DNA of 64,000 bases from JAJYSO01 sp964451785 (GTDB lineage Bacteria; Bacteroidota; Bacteroidia; Flavobacteriales; Flavobacteriaceae), in NCBI GenBank assembly GCA_964451785.1, contig CAYVJG010000014.1:1-64000 (forward strand), given 5' to 3'. This document shows, in pieces, positions 17,753 through 26,021 of the stretch. Position numbers and translations under genes: made by a program. Position 1 is the first letter of the stretch. Each line of letters begins with the position of its first letter. The notes beneath the pieces were generated by a model. That model saw only the letters and a list, made by a program, of their open reading frames with translations, made no database searches and was not told the origin of the DNA.

Positions 17753-18340
17753 TTATTGTTGTACTAATTCTGAATTTACAACAATAGTGACATCTTTGGC
17801 TACAGAAGGCGCTCCATTTGGAGCTGTTCCGCTATAATTGATGTTGTAATCTGTACGGTCAATAGTTAGCTTAGCTGTAAAGCCAACGTGTGTTTTCCCT
17901 TTTTTATCTTTGAATTCACCGTTTTTAACGACATCAAATTTGACAGTTTTGGTGACATCACGAATGGTCAAATCACCTTTTAAAGTATACTTGTCTCCTT
18001 TTTTATGAATCAGCTTTGCGTTGCGCAAAGTAATTTCAGGATATTTTGCCGCGTTAAAGAAGTCGTCGGTTAACAAGTGAGCGTCACGAGGTGCTACACG
18101 CGTGTCAATAGAGTTGACTTGGATTGTAAAATTAAAACTGGCGCCGTCAAAATCAGTTGTAGATTTTGATTGCATTTCGCCTTCTAGCTCTGTAAATTCA
18201 CCATCTACAAAAGAAATTCCCATGTGTTCAATTGAGAAACGGACATTGGTGTGCATTTTGTCAGCTTTCCAGCTAACTTGAGCAAATGAGAATTGCGTAA
18301 AGGCAAAAACTAAAGCGACTAAAAAAATGTTCTTTTTCAT
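17753..18340 (-). CDS. YceI-family lipid-binding protein, exported
   Basis: Periplasmic lipocalin-like beta-barrel of 195 residues with a clear signal peptide (MKKNIFLVALVFAFTQFSFAQ, cleaved near residue 20). The body shows the YceI pattern: WKADKMHTNVRFSIEHMGIS at the start of the mature protein, LLTDDFFNAAKYPEITLRN, LTIRDVTKTVKFDV and TIDRTDYNINY near the end. Members of this family bind isoprenoid or polyprenyl lipids; the ligand here is unknown. It is a single-gene unit ending at a strong terminator. Confidence 0.93.
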   Translation of the reverse strand: MKKNIFLVALVFAFTQFSFAQVSWKADKMHTNVRFSIEHMGISFVDGEFTELEGEMQSKSTTDFDGASFNFTIQVNSIDTRVAPRDAHLLTDDFFNAAKYPEITLRNAKLIHKKGDKYTLKGDLTIRDVTKTVKFDVVKNGEFKDKKGKTHVGFTAKLTIDRTDYNINYSGTAPNGAPSVAKDVTIVVNSELVQQ

Positions 18341-18544
18341 TATAACTAGTTTTGTGGTGAGTGTACGAAAATAGTTATTTTGAGAATCTTCTTGTGTTAA
18401 TCTAGATTAATTTAATCTAATAATTTGTCTTGAAGAGGCGTTTGGGAAGAGCCAATTAAAAATAGAGCAAAAAAGAGTTGCTCCAATGCAACAGCTTTTA
18501 TATTTTTGACCTCTATTGATCTTTATACTTAATTAAAAATGATT

Positions 18545-19102
18545 ATGAAAAAAATTGCGCTATTATTTGTGGCTGCTCTTGTGTTAGCATCTTGCCAAAA
18601 GACTGAAAAAACAGCTTATGTTGATAACGAAGTATTGATTAAAAACTTCACAGATTTAACCGTATTGAATACAAAGTTTGATACTCAACTGCAAAGTTTA
18701 CAGGAAGGTTGGCAAAAAGAAGGGCAAGCTTTCCAAACTAAAGTTCAAGATTTTCAAGAAAATGCTCAAGGCATGAGCCAAAAAAATCGCGACGCTAAGC
18801 GTCAAGAATTGTTGAAAGAACAACAAAGCTTACAACAAAAACAACGCTTTCAGCAATCATTGTTGTATCAACAACAACAAACTGCCCAAGATTCACTTGA
18901 AGGTATCTTAAAAGATAAAATTAAATCTTACGCTAAGTCTAACGGTTATGTATATGTGTTTGGAGCTAATCCCAATAACAATATTTACTATGCTGAAGAT
19001 AGTAAGAATATTACTCAAGAAATCCTAGATCTCTTGAATGCAGATTCAAGTTCTGATGCTTCAAAAACTACAGAAAAAGCAGATTCAACAGCGACGAAAT
19101 AA
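18545..19102 (+). CDS. OmpH/Skp-family lipoprotein
   Basis: Predicted periplasmic chaperone-like lipoprotein of 185 residues. The signal peptide ends with the lipobox VLASC (lipidated cysteine near residue 17 of the mature start used here). The middle (about 45-115) is a long, glutamine-rich coiled coil, as in Skp tentacles, with YVYVFGANPNNNIYY forming the terminal Skp beta motif. An in-frame ATG two codons earlier at 18539 is an alternative start. The Skp-like family delivers unfolded outer-membrane proteins; unlike classic Skp this copy is lipid-anchored and has a serine/threonine/lysine-rich tail. Not next to bamA here. Confidence 0.85.
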   Translation: MKKIALLFVAALVLASCQKTEKTAYVDNEVLIKNFTDLTVLNTKFDTQLQSLQEGWQKEGQAFQTKVQDFQENAQGMSQKNRDAKRQELLKEQQSLQQKQRFQQSLLYQQQQTAQDSLEGILKDKIKSYAKSNGYVYVFGANPNNNIYYAEDSKNITQEILDLLNADSSSDASKTTEKADSTATK

Positions 19103-19125
19103 AAGAATAATAAAGCCTTAATATT

Positions 19126-19157
19126 AAAAAGACTGGTCTTATGGCCGGTCTTTTCTA
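19126..19157 (+). terminator. intrinsic terminator after the OmpH-like gene
   Basis: AAAAAGACTGG pairs with CCGGTCTTTT around a short loop with a T-run, about 25 bases after the stop codon. Confidence 0.8.
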
Positions 19158-19201
19158 GTTTTATGCACAGAAATTAATAATTAACAAACTATTATGTTTT
19201 A

Positions 19202-19236
19202 TTGGTTCGGTTATTTACGAACTAAACGTAATTTTG
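19202..19236 (+). promoter_or_regulatory. efflux operon promoter overlapped by a palindrome
   Basis: TTGGTTCG (19202-19209) and CGAACTAA (19218-19225) form an inverted repeat matching at 7 of 8 positions with an 8-base spacer. It is followed immediately by TAATTTTG (19229-19236), a perfect Bacteroidota -7 box, 20 bases before the regulator's ATG. The TTG at 19203-19205 could serve as the -33 element. A repressor bound here would cover the promoter, so autoregulation by the GbsR/MarR-like product is the simplest model. Confidence 0.6.
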
Positions 19237-19256
19237 CTTCCTGTAAAATCTGAGAC

Positions 19257-19742
19257 ATGAAAGCAGATGTAAATGAACTAGAAAAAATTGTAGAGGAAGT
19301 AGGGGTGCATTTTGAGCAGACCAAACACTTGCCTCCACTTGCAGCGCGCATATATGCGATGCTTATTTTGAGTCCGCGTAGTGGTTGTAGTTTTGATGAG
19401 TTAGTTGAGTTGTCTAAATCGAGTAAGAGTTCGGTGTCTACTAATGTAAATTTACTCCTTAATATAGGTGTTCTTGAGTATTACACTAAAACGGGCGAGC
19501 GAAAACGTTACTTTCGATTGAGTAAAAACTATCTAGCAGTAGCCCTTAAAAAAGCTAAAGAGCAAGTTGCAGAAGAATTAACTATTCTTGATAAGGTAAG
19601 TGGCTTTATCGGGAAATACTGTCAAGAGAAGAAAGAAAAACATAGAAAATTTGAATGTCTATTTCGCGATTACTTGCAAGCAGAGCACGATAATTTAGAA
19701 TCAACAATTTTAAAAATGAATCAATTAGATAAATTAGATTAA
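19257..19742 (+). CDS. GbsR/MarR-like transcriptional regulator
   Basis: Winged-helix regulator of 161 residues. The DNA-binding part is at about 25-95: LPPLAARIYAMLILSPRSGCSFDELVELSKSSKSSVSTNVNLLLNIGVLEYYTKTGERKRYFRL contains the helix-turn-helix (SFDELVELSKSSKSSVSTNV) and the beta wing (TKTGERKRYF). The C-terminal third is helical and probably dimerises. It starts the operon and is separated by 9 bp from the efflux adaptor gene, so it is the likely local repressor. The effector is unknown. Confidence 0.9.
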   Translation: MKADVNELEKIVEEVGVHFEQTKHLPPLAARIYAMLILSPRSGCSFDELVELSKSSKSSVSTNVNLLLNIGVLEYYTKTGERKRYFRLSKNYLAVALKKAKEQVAEELTILDKVSGFIGKYCQEKKEKHRKFECLFRDYLQAEHDNLESTILKMNQLDKLD

Positions 19743-19751
19743 TACAGTCCC

Positions 19752-20897
19752 ATGAAAAAAACGATAAGCTCAATAGCAGCACTTTTTGCTGTTTTCAGTT
19801 TAGTATCTTGTGGAAATAAACAAGAGAACGCACAAAATGCACAAGCCGCGGCAGCAAAGGCTGCGCCGGTGGTAGCTGTAAAAGTACCTACTAAAACTGT
19901 TACCACTTACGAAACATATCCTACGCGTATGCAGGGGATTATTAATAGTGAAGCACGTCCTAAAATTTCAGGATACATCACTGATGTTTTGGTTGACGAA
20001 GGACAAAAAGTCCATAAAGGCGAAGTGTTGTTTAAGCTTGAAACAGCATCTTTGTCTGAAGAAGCTCAAGCAGCAAAAGCTAATATCAATGCCGCTAAGG
20101 TTCAAGTTAATCAACTAAAACCTTTAGTAGAGAAAGGAATTATTAGTGAAAATCAGTTGACCACTGCTCAAGCTAAATTAAAGCAAACTCAGGCTAGTTA
20201 TCAAAGTATTATTGCTAATATCGGTTATGCTACTATTAAAAGTCCTGTGGATGGTTTTGTAGGGTCTATCCGTATCCGTAAAGGAAACTTGGTAAGCCCA
20301 TCTAGCGCTCAGCCTTTAACTACAGTTTCTGATGTTAGTAAAGTTTATGCTTACTTTTCAATGAATGAAAAGGAGTATTTAAACTTTTTAGCAGAAGCTG
20401 AAGGAGAAACTAAAGTTGAAAAAATAGCTAATATGCCAAAAGTGACTTTGATTATGGCTAATGGACAAGCTTATGAGCACCAAGGTACGATTGATGCCAT
20501 CAACTCGCAAGTAGATCCGCAAACAGGGGCTATTTCATTTAGAGCTGTTTTTGATAACCCGGAACATTTGTTGTCTAACGGAAGTACGGGGAGTATAAAG
20601 TTGCCGCTTTTACATAAAAACAAGGTTGTCGTTCCTCAAAAATCTACTTATGAGCGTCAAGGAATTACTTATGTCATGACGATTCAAAAAACAGATAAAG
20701 GTACGGTGGTTAATCCTCAAGCCATAGACGTAACAGGACAAAGTGGTAATTTATTTATTGTAGCTTCAGGATTGAAAGCCGGTCAAGAAATTGCTGCTGA
20801 AAGCGTGGCAAGTTTACGTCCTGGAACCCCTGTTAAGCCAATGGTTAAACCATTTGACAGTATTGCTAAACCCGTGCCAACAGTATTTAAAAATTAA
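19752..20897 (+). CDS. RND efflux periplasmic adaptor (AcrA/MexA type)
   Basis: Membrane-fusion lipoprotein of 381 residues linking the inner-membrane pump to the outer-membrane channel. Lipobox SLVSCGN near residue 20. The lipoyl halves appear as ARPKISGYITDVLVDEGQKVHKGEVLFKLE and IKSPVDGFVGSIRIRKGNLVSP, flanking a rather short alpha-hairpin (about 95-150), then the beta-barrel and membrane-proximal domains. It is the second gene of a four-gene operon, 20 bp before the pump. Substrate range cannot be read from the sequence. Confidence 0.95.
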   Translation: MKKTISSIAALFAVFSLVSCGNKQENAQNAQAAAAKAAPVVAVKVPTKTVTTYETYPTRMQGIINSEARPKISGYITDVLVDEGQKVHKGEVLFKLETASLSEEAQAAKANINAAKVQVNQLKPLVEKGIISENQLTTAQAKLKQTQASYQSIIANIGYATIKSPVDGFVGSIRIRKGNLVSPSSAQPLTTVSDVSKVYAYFSMNEKEYLNFLAEAEGETKVEKIANMPKVTLIMANGQAYEHQGTIDAINSQVDPQTGAISFRAVFDNPEHLLSNGSTGSIKLPLLHKNKVVVPQKSTYERQGITYVMTIQKTDKGTVVNPQAIDVTGQSGNLFIVASGLKAGQEIAAESVASLRPGTPVKPMVKPFDSIAKPVPTVFKN

Positions 20898-20917
20898 ATC
20901 AACAGAACGAGAACATT

Positions 20918-23900
20918 ATGCTTAAAACCTTTATAGAAAGACCGGTTTTATCAACCGTAATTTCGATCTTAATTGTCATCTTGGGGCTGCTTGGTTTGAG
21001 TTCCTTGCCAATTACACAATATCCGGATATTGCACCGCCAACCGTAAAAGTGACGGCTATGTATCCTGGTGCCAATGCTGAAACAGTATTGAAGAGTGTG
21101 GTTGTCCCAATTGAAGAAAAAATTAACGGTGTTGAGGGAATGACTTACCTTACTTCAACAGCTACCAACTCTGGTCAAGCTGAAATCACCGTTTATTTTG
21201 AACAAGATATCGACCCTGATATCGCTGCTGTAAACGTGCAAAACCGCGTGTCTTTGGCTACTCCTGTTTTGCCGCAAGAGGTAAAACAAACCGGGGTAAC
21301 CACTACAAAACAGCAAAATAGTGCTTTGATGTTTGCTTCATTTTATAGCACTAACCCTGAATATGGTGAAACCTATATTGCAAACTACCTTAACATCAAT
21401 GTCGTGCCGGCATTACAACGTGTTAATGGAGTAGGAGCTGTGCAGGTGTTTAGTTCAAAAAACTATTCTATGCGTATCTGGATTAAACCAGATAAATTGG
21501 CTTCTTATGGGCTTGAACCTTCTGATGTAGCAACAGCTATTAATGCACAAAGTCAGGAAGCTGCTGCGGGTACATTAGGCGAAAACAATGGTGAGAGTTT
21601 TTCGTATACCATTACTTACTCTGGTCGCTTAAATGAAGTTGAGCAATATAAAAATATCATCCTCAAAGCACTTGGTGATGGTGAATACCTCCGCCTAAAA
21701 GACGTTGCCGATATTGACCTTGGTGCAGAAAACTACGGAGTTGCTTCTAAAACGAGAAACTACCCTAGTGTGGCTATGGCTGTTTTTCAAACAAAAGGCT
21801 CTAATGCACAAGAAATTATTATCAATATCCAAAAGCAATTAAAAGACCTCAAAGCAGATATGCCTGAGGGAATGGATATTTTTATTCCTTATAACACAAA
21901 TGAGTTCTTAACAGCATCTATTGATAAGGTAGTACATACGCTTATTGAAGCCTTTATCTTAGTGTTTTTGGTGGTGTTTATCTTCTTGCAAGATTTGCGC
22001 TCTACATTGATTCCGGCCATTGCTGTTCCGGTGTCTATTATTGGTACATTCTTCTTCCTGAACTTGTTTGGTTATTCGGTTAACTTGTTAACCTTATTTG
22101 CACTCGTTCTGGCTATTGGTATTGTGGTAGATGATGCTATTGTGGTTGTGGAGGCTGTGCATGCTAAGCTGGATGAAGGGGTAGATAATGCGCGTAAGGC
22201 AACTCATACAGCGATGCATGAAATTGCCGGGGCTATTGTGTCAATTACCTTAGTGATGGCAGCGGTATTTATTCCGGTAACTTTTATCAGTGGACCGACA
22301 GGGATATTCTATAAACAATTCGGTATCACCTTGATGACGGCCATTGTGATTTCAGCGTTTAATGCGTTGACCTTGAGTCCGGCATTGTGTGCCTTATTTT
22401 TAAAACCTCATCACGAAGACCACAAAGGCAAAAAGAAAAATTTGATGCAGCGTTTCCACAGCGGATTTAACCGTGGATTTAATGCGACTATTAGTAAATA
22501 TGCTACATCGCTTCATTTCTTGTATAAACACAAGTGGATTACACCGGTAGTTATTTTGCTCTCTGCAGGTGGAATTTGGTGGGCGTCAAACGCTGTTCCT
22601 ACAGGATTTGTGCCTAATGAAGACCGTGGTATTGTCTTCGTAAACGTCGAGTTGCCTGCAGGTTCGTCTTTAGATAGAACCGTTGATATTAACCGCCAAC
22701 TATCTGAAAAAGCACTTCATATTCCTGGTGTTAAAGATTTATCACTCATCTCAGGATTTAGTATGTTGAGTGGACAAGGTAGTAACTTTGGTTTTGGTTT
22801 TATCAAACTAGACGATTGGAGCAAACGTGAAGAAGATGATAAATCAGTTGATGCTATTACGGCTAAGCTGTACGGTTTAGCAGCGACAATTCCAGGAGCA
22901 CGTATCCTGTTTTTTGCACCGCCAAGTATTCCTGGTTACGGTTCGTCATCAGGTTTTGAAGTCAACTTCCTCGACAAATCAGGAGGTAGTTTTGACGAGT
23001 TGAGTGCACAAAATCAACAATTCTTGATGAAGCTCAATCAGCGCCCTGAAATTCAGTATGCCATGTCATCATTTAATACAGGCTATCCACAATATAGCTT
23101 AGATATTAATGTGCCAATCGCCATGGAGTACGGGGTGAATATCAACTCTATTTTTAGAACACTTCAAGGTTATATAGGTGGTATTTACACGGCAGACTTT
23201 TCTAAATTTGGTAAACAATACCGTGTCTATATCCAGGCTGCTCCTGAAGATCGCGCTGATAAATCTGACTTAGATAAAATGTTTGTGCGTACCAGTACCG
23301 GCGAAATGGCCCCTATCACGCAGTTTGTAACTTTAACCCGTACGTATGGACCACAGTCTGTAACGCGTTTTAACTTGTTTAACTCGACTAAAGTTACAGG
23401 AGCTGCGGCACCGGGATACAGTTCAGGTGATGCTATTGCAGCTATCGAAGATGTAGCGGCTAGCATGCCTAGTAATTATGATATCAGCTATTCAGGATTG
23501 ACTCGTGAAGAGGTAAGTGCTTCAGGACAAACAGGTGTCATCTTTGCCTTGGTAATTATTTTTGTTTACTTCCTGCTTTCAGCACAGTACGAAAGTTATT
23601 TGTTGCCATTCTCAATTTTGCTATCGGTGCCGCTAGGTATCTTTGGAGCTTACTTTGTGACCATGTTGATGGGATTAGAAAACAACATTTACTTCCAGAT
23701 TTCACTGATTATGTTGATAGGGTTGCTGGCTAAGAACGCAATTTTGATTGTTGAGTTTGCCCTGCAAAGGCGCAAAAAAGGCGAAAGTATTTTTGATTCA
23801 GCTATTGATGGTGCTAAAGCGCGTTTGCGTCCAATTTTGATGACTTCGTTTGCCTTTATCCTCGGGTTAATGCCTTTGGTGTTGGCATCAGGTGTAGGTG

Positions 23901-24076
23901 CTGTTGGTAACCGTTCAATCGGTACAGGTGCTGTTGGTGGATTGTTAATAGGAACACTACTTGGTGTCTTTGTAATTCCTATTTTGTATATCTTCTTCCA
24001 ATGGTTGCAAGAAAAAGTTTCCGGAGGTCCTAAATTCTCAGCAGAAACAGAAAACAACGCTAATATTGAAGCTTAA
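20918..24076 (+). CDS. RND multidrug efflux permease (HAE1/AcrB type)
   Basis: Proton-driven inner-membrane pump of 1052 residues. The start MLKTFIERPVLSTVISILIVILGLLGLSSLPITQYPDIAPP is that of HAE1 pumps. The proton relay is conserved: two aspartates in IGIVVDDAIVVVEAV (TM4) and a lysine in GLLAKNAILIVEFALQRR (TM10). Two large periplasmic loops follow TM1 and TM7. With the adaptor before and the channel 5 bp after, it forms a complete tripartite pump. It is an HAE1 (drug) rather than a heavy-metal (CusA) member because the CusA methionine/histidine pattern is absent and the drug-type motifs are present. Confidence 0.97.
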   Translation: MLKTFIERPVLSTVISILIVILGLLGLSSLPITQYPDIAPPTVKVTAMYPGANAETVLKSVVVPIEEKINGVEGMTYLTSTATNSGQAEITVYFEQDIDPDIAAVNVQNRVSLATPVLPQEVKQTGVTTTKQQNSALMFASFYSTNPEYGETYIANYLNINVVPALQRVNGVGAVQVFSSKNYSMRIWIKPDKLASYGLEPSDVATAINAQSQEAAAGTLGENNGESFSYTITYSGRLNEVEQYKNIILKALGDGEYLRLKDVADIDLGAENYGVASKTRNYPSVAMAVFQTKGSNAQEIIINIQKQLKDLKADMPEGMDIFIPYNTNEFLTASIDKVVHTLIEAFILVFLVVFIFLQDLRSTLIPAIAVPVSIIGTFFFLNLFGYSVNLLTLFALVLAIGIVVDDAIVVVEAVHAKLDEGVDNARKATHTAMHEIAGAIVSITLVMAAVFIPVTFISGPTGIFYKQFGITLMTAIVISAFNALTLSPALCALFLKPHHEDHKGKKKNLMQRFHSGFNRGFNATISKYATSLHFLYKHKWITPVVILLSAGGIWWASNAVPTGFVPNEDRGIVFVNVELPAGSSLDRTVDINRQLSEKALHIPGVKDLSLISGFSMLSGQGSNFGFGFIKLDDWSKREEDDKSVDAITAKLYGLAATIPGARILFFAPPSIPGYGSSSGFEVNFLDKSGGSFDELSAQNQQFLMKLNQRPEIQYAMSSFNTGYPQYSLDINVPIAMEYGVNINSIFRTLQGYIGGIYTADFSKFGKQYRVYIQAAPEDRADKSDLDKMFVRTSTGEMAPITQFVTLTRTYGPQSVTRFNLFNSTKVTGAAAPGYSSGDAIAAIEDVAASMPSNYDISYSGLTREEVSASGQTGVIFALVIIFVYFLLSAQYESYLLPFSILLSVPLGIFGAYFVTMLMGLENNIYFQISLIMLIGLLAKNAILIVEFALQRRKKGESIFDSAIDGAKARLRPILMTSFAFILGLMPLVLASGVGAVGNRSIGTGAVGGLLIGTLLGVFVIPILYIFFQWLQEKVSGGPKFSAETENNANIEA

Positions 24077-24081
24077 GAAAT

Positions 24082-25500
24082 ATGAAAAGTTTATATAAAA
24101 TCTTATTAGTCCCAGCCGCAGTCGTAACGATGCAATCGTGTTTTGTGGCTAAGGATTATGAACAACCTGAAGTTGTTGAGCAGGAATACTATCGCACTGA
24201 TAGTATTCCGCAAGACAGCTTGAATATGGCTAATGTCTCTTGGCGAGATATTTTTACTGACCCATTGTTACAGAACTATATTGATTCAGCATTAGTTAAT
24301 AATATTGATATCCGTATTGCTCTACAACAAATCCAAGCAGCTCAAGCTTATGTAAAACAAGGTAAGGCGGGTTATTTACCAACCTTATCAGCTGGTGCTA
24401 ATTACACCTTGAGCTACCCTTCAAAAAACGGCCAACAAGGTGCGATGTTAGCCCAATTAGGAAGAGATCATGCACAAATCTTTGAACTCTCTGCTAACTT
24501 GTCATGGGAAGCTGATGTTTGGGGTAAAATTAGAAGTCAAAAACGCGCTTTTGATGCTTCATACCTTCAAACAGTAGCGGCACATAAAGCCGTTAAAACG
24601 CAGTTAATAGCAGGTATTGCTTCTGCTTATTATCAGTTATTGGCCATCGATGAGCAAATTGATGTAACTAATCAAACTATTGCTACACGTAAAAAGAGCT
24701 ACGAAACGACTAAAGCGCTTCAAGATGCTGGTATTACCGGGATCACTACTGTAGCAGTTGAGCAAACTAAAGCGCAATACATTAACGCTCAAGGATTGCT
24801 TATTGATTTACAAAAACAAGCTCGCGTGTTAGAAAACACCATTTGCTTGTTGATGGGTGAGGCGCCACATTCAATTGCCCGTACTGATCTTGATGACCAA
24901 CATATCACCACAAAGCTCAAAGTGGGTGTGCCTATGCAATTGTTGAGCAACCGTCCTGATGTCATTGCTGCCGAGCTTAACTATCGACAAACTTTTGAAA
25001 TGACTAACGTAGCTCGTGCTAATTTTTATCCTTCTCTAACTATTGGGGCTACAGGAGGTATTCAATCCTTAGAAATTGAAAATTGGTTTAACGCTAATTC
25101 TTTATTTGCTAATATTCTTGGTGGTTTGACAGCCCCTATTTTCAATGGTCGTAAAATCCGTACACAATACGAAGTGGCTCAAGTGCAACAAGAGCAGGCA
25201 CGATTGAATTTTAAAGGCACTATTTTAACGGCTAGTAAAGAGGTTTCAGATGCTCTTTATGCTTATCAAGCTGCCACTCAAAAGATAGATTTAAAAATAC
25301 AAGAGCGAGCACTTTTACAACAAGCTGTTGAAGATTCTCAAGCTTTGTTGACCAGTGGTTATAACAACTTTAGTTATTTAGAGGTGTTAAGTGCTCAACA
25401 AAATGCGTTGAGTTCAAGTTTACAGGTTATCAATGCTCGTGTTAATCAATTGAATAGTATGGTTACTTTATACCAAGCCTTAGGTGGCGGTTGGAGATAA
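24082..25500 (+). CDS. outer-membrane efflux channel lipoprotein (OprM/TolC type)
   Basis: Trimeric channel protein of 472 residues that completes the pump. Lipobox VTMQSCF gives a lipidated cysteine near residue 20. Two similar halves carry the helical-barrel repeats: LVNNIDIRIALQQIQAAQAYVKQGKAGYLPTLSAG in the first and LSNRPDVIAAELNYRQTFEMTNVARANFYPSLTIGATGG in the second, the NodT/OprM signatures. It begins 5 bp after the pump gene and is followed by a terminator, so it is the last gene of the operon. Confidence 0.96.
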   Translation: MKSLYKILLVPAAVVTMQSCFVAKDYEQPEVVEQEYYRTDSIPQDSLNMANVSWRDIFTDPLLQNYIDSALVNNIDIRIALQQIQAAQAYVKQGKAGYLPTLSAGANYTLSYPSKNGQQGAMLAQLGRDHAQIFELSANLSWEADVWGKIRSQKRAFDASYLQTVAAHKAVKTQLIAGIASAYYQLLAIDEQIDVTNQTIATRKKSYETTKALQDAGITGITTVAVEQTKAQYINAQGLLIDLQKQARVLENTICLLMGEAPHSIARTDLDDQHITTKLKVGVPMQLLSNRPDVIAAELNYRQTFEMTNVARANFYPSLTIGATGGIQSLEIENWFNANSLFANILGGLTAPIFNGRKIRTQYEVAQVQQEQARLNFKGTILTASKEVSDALYAYQAATQKIDLKIQERALLQQAVEDSQALLTSGYNNFSYLEVLSAQQNALSSSLQVINARVNQLNSMVTLYQALGGGWR

Positions 25501-25526
25501 TTGTACCCTTTATAATGTTTGTTTAC

Positions 25527-25562
25527 ACCCAGATGGATCGCAAGGTTCATTTGGGTTTTTTC
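25527..25562 (+). terminator. intrinsic terminator of the efflux operon
   Basis: ACCCAGAT pairs with ATTTGGGT (with one G-T pair) around a 12-base loop, followed by a T-tract, 26 bases after the last stop codon of the operon. Confidence 0.8.
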
Positions 25563-25572
25563 ATTATATCCT

Positions 25573-26000
25573 AATGGTAACTATTTAGCTACTTTGAAAA
25601 ACTGATATTGAACCCACTCCGGGGTTCGTGAGCTATTTGCTTCTAGCCCATAGCTACACTACGTTTGCTATGGGTTAATCACATTAAACTCCTACGGAGT
25701 TTCCTCAAATCTACCTTGCAATCGTAAACTCTTTTTAGAGACAGTATCGAGGAAAAATTGCATTCCGGGAAGAACCTTATTTTTACACCCGTAGAATTAA
25801 TGCCGTATGGATAAATTATACCTACAAAAAATATTATAAATCGGGCTAAAAAATAATTCTAATTGGTATAAGCTCTCAATTGATTTTTCAAAAATGGAAT
25901 CGGAACTCAGTGAAATCCAATATTTGTAAAAAATCAAACTTCTCCCGCGCTCTTCACGTCTCCAAAAGAGACAACCCCACCTGCTGAATAGTTACCCATA
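25573..26000. repeat. composite hairpin element with terminal inverted repeats
   Basis: About 430 bp without any gene. The ends are an imperfect inverted repeat: ATGGTAACTATTTAGCT (25574-25590) and GCTGAATAGTTACCCAT (25983-25999). The left half holds three hairpins in series: GAACCC..GGGTTC (about 25610-25628), CCCATAGC..GCTATGGG and AAACTCC-TAC-GGAGTTT. The right half (25798-25871) contains the small AT-rich repeat found also at 51975 and 61881. The series of hairpins resembles that in the elements at 32345 and 51636. No open frame, so any mobility must come from elsewhere. Confidence 0.7.
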
Positions 26001-26021
26001 ATGATTAAATTGATACTATCC

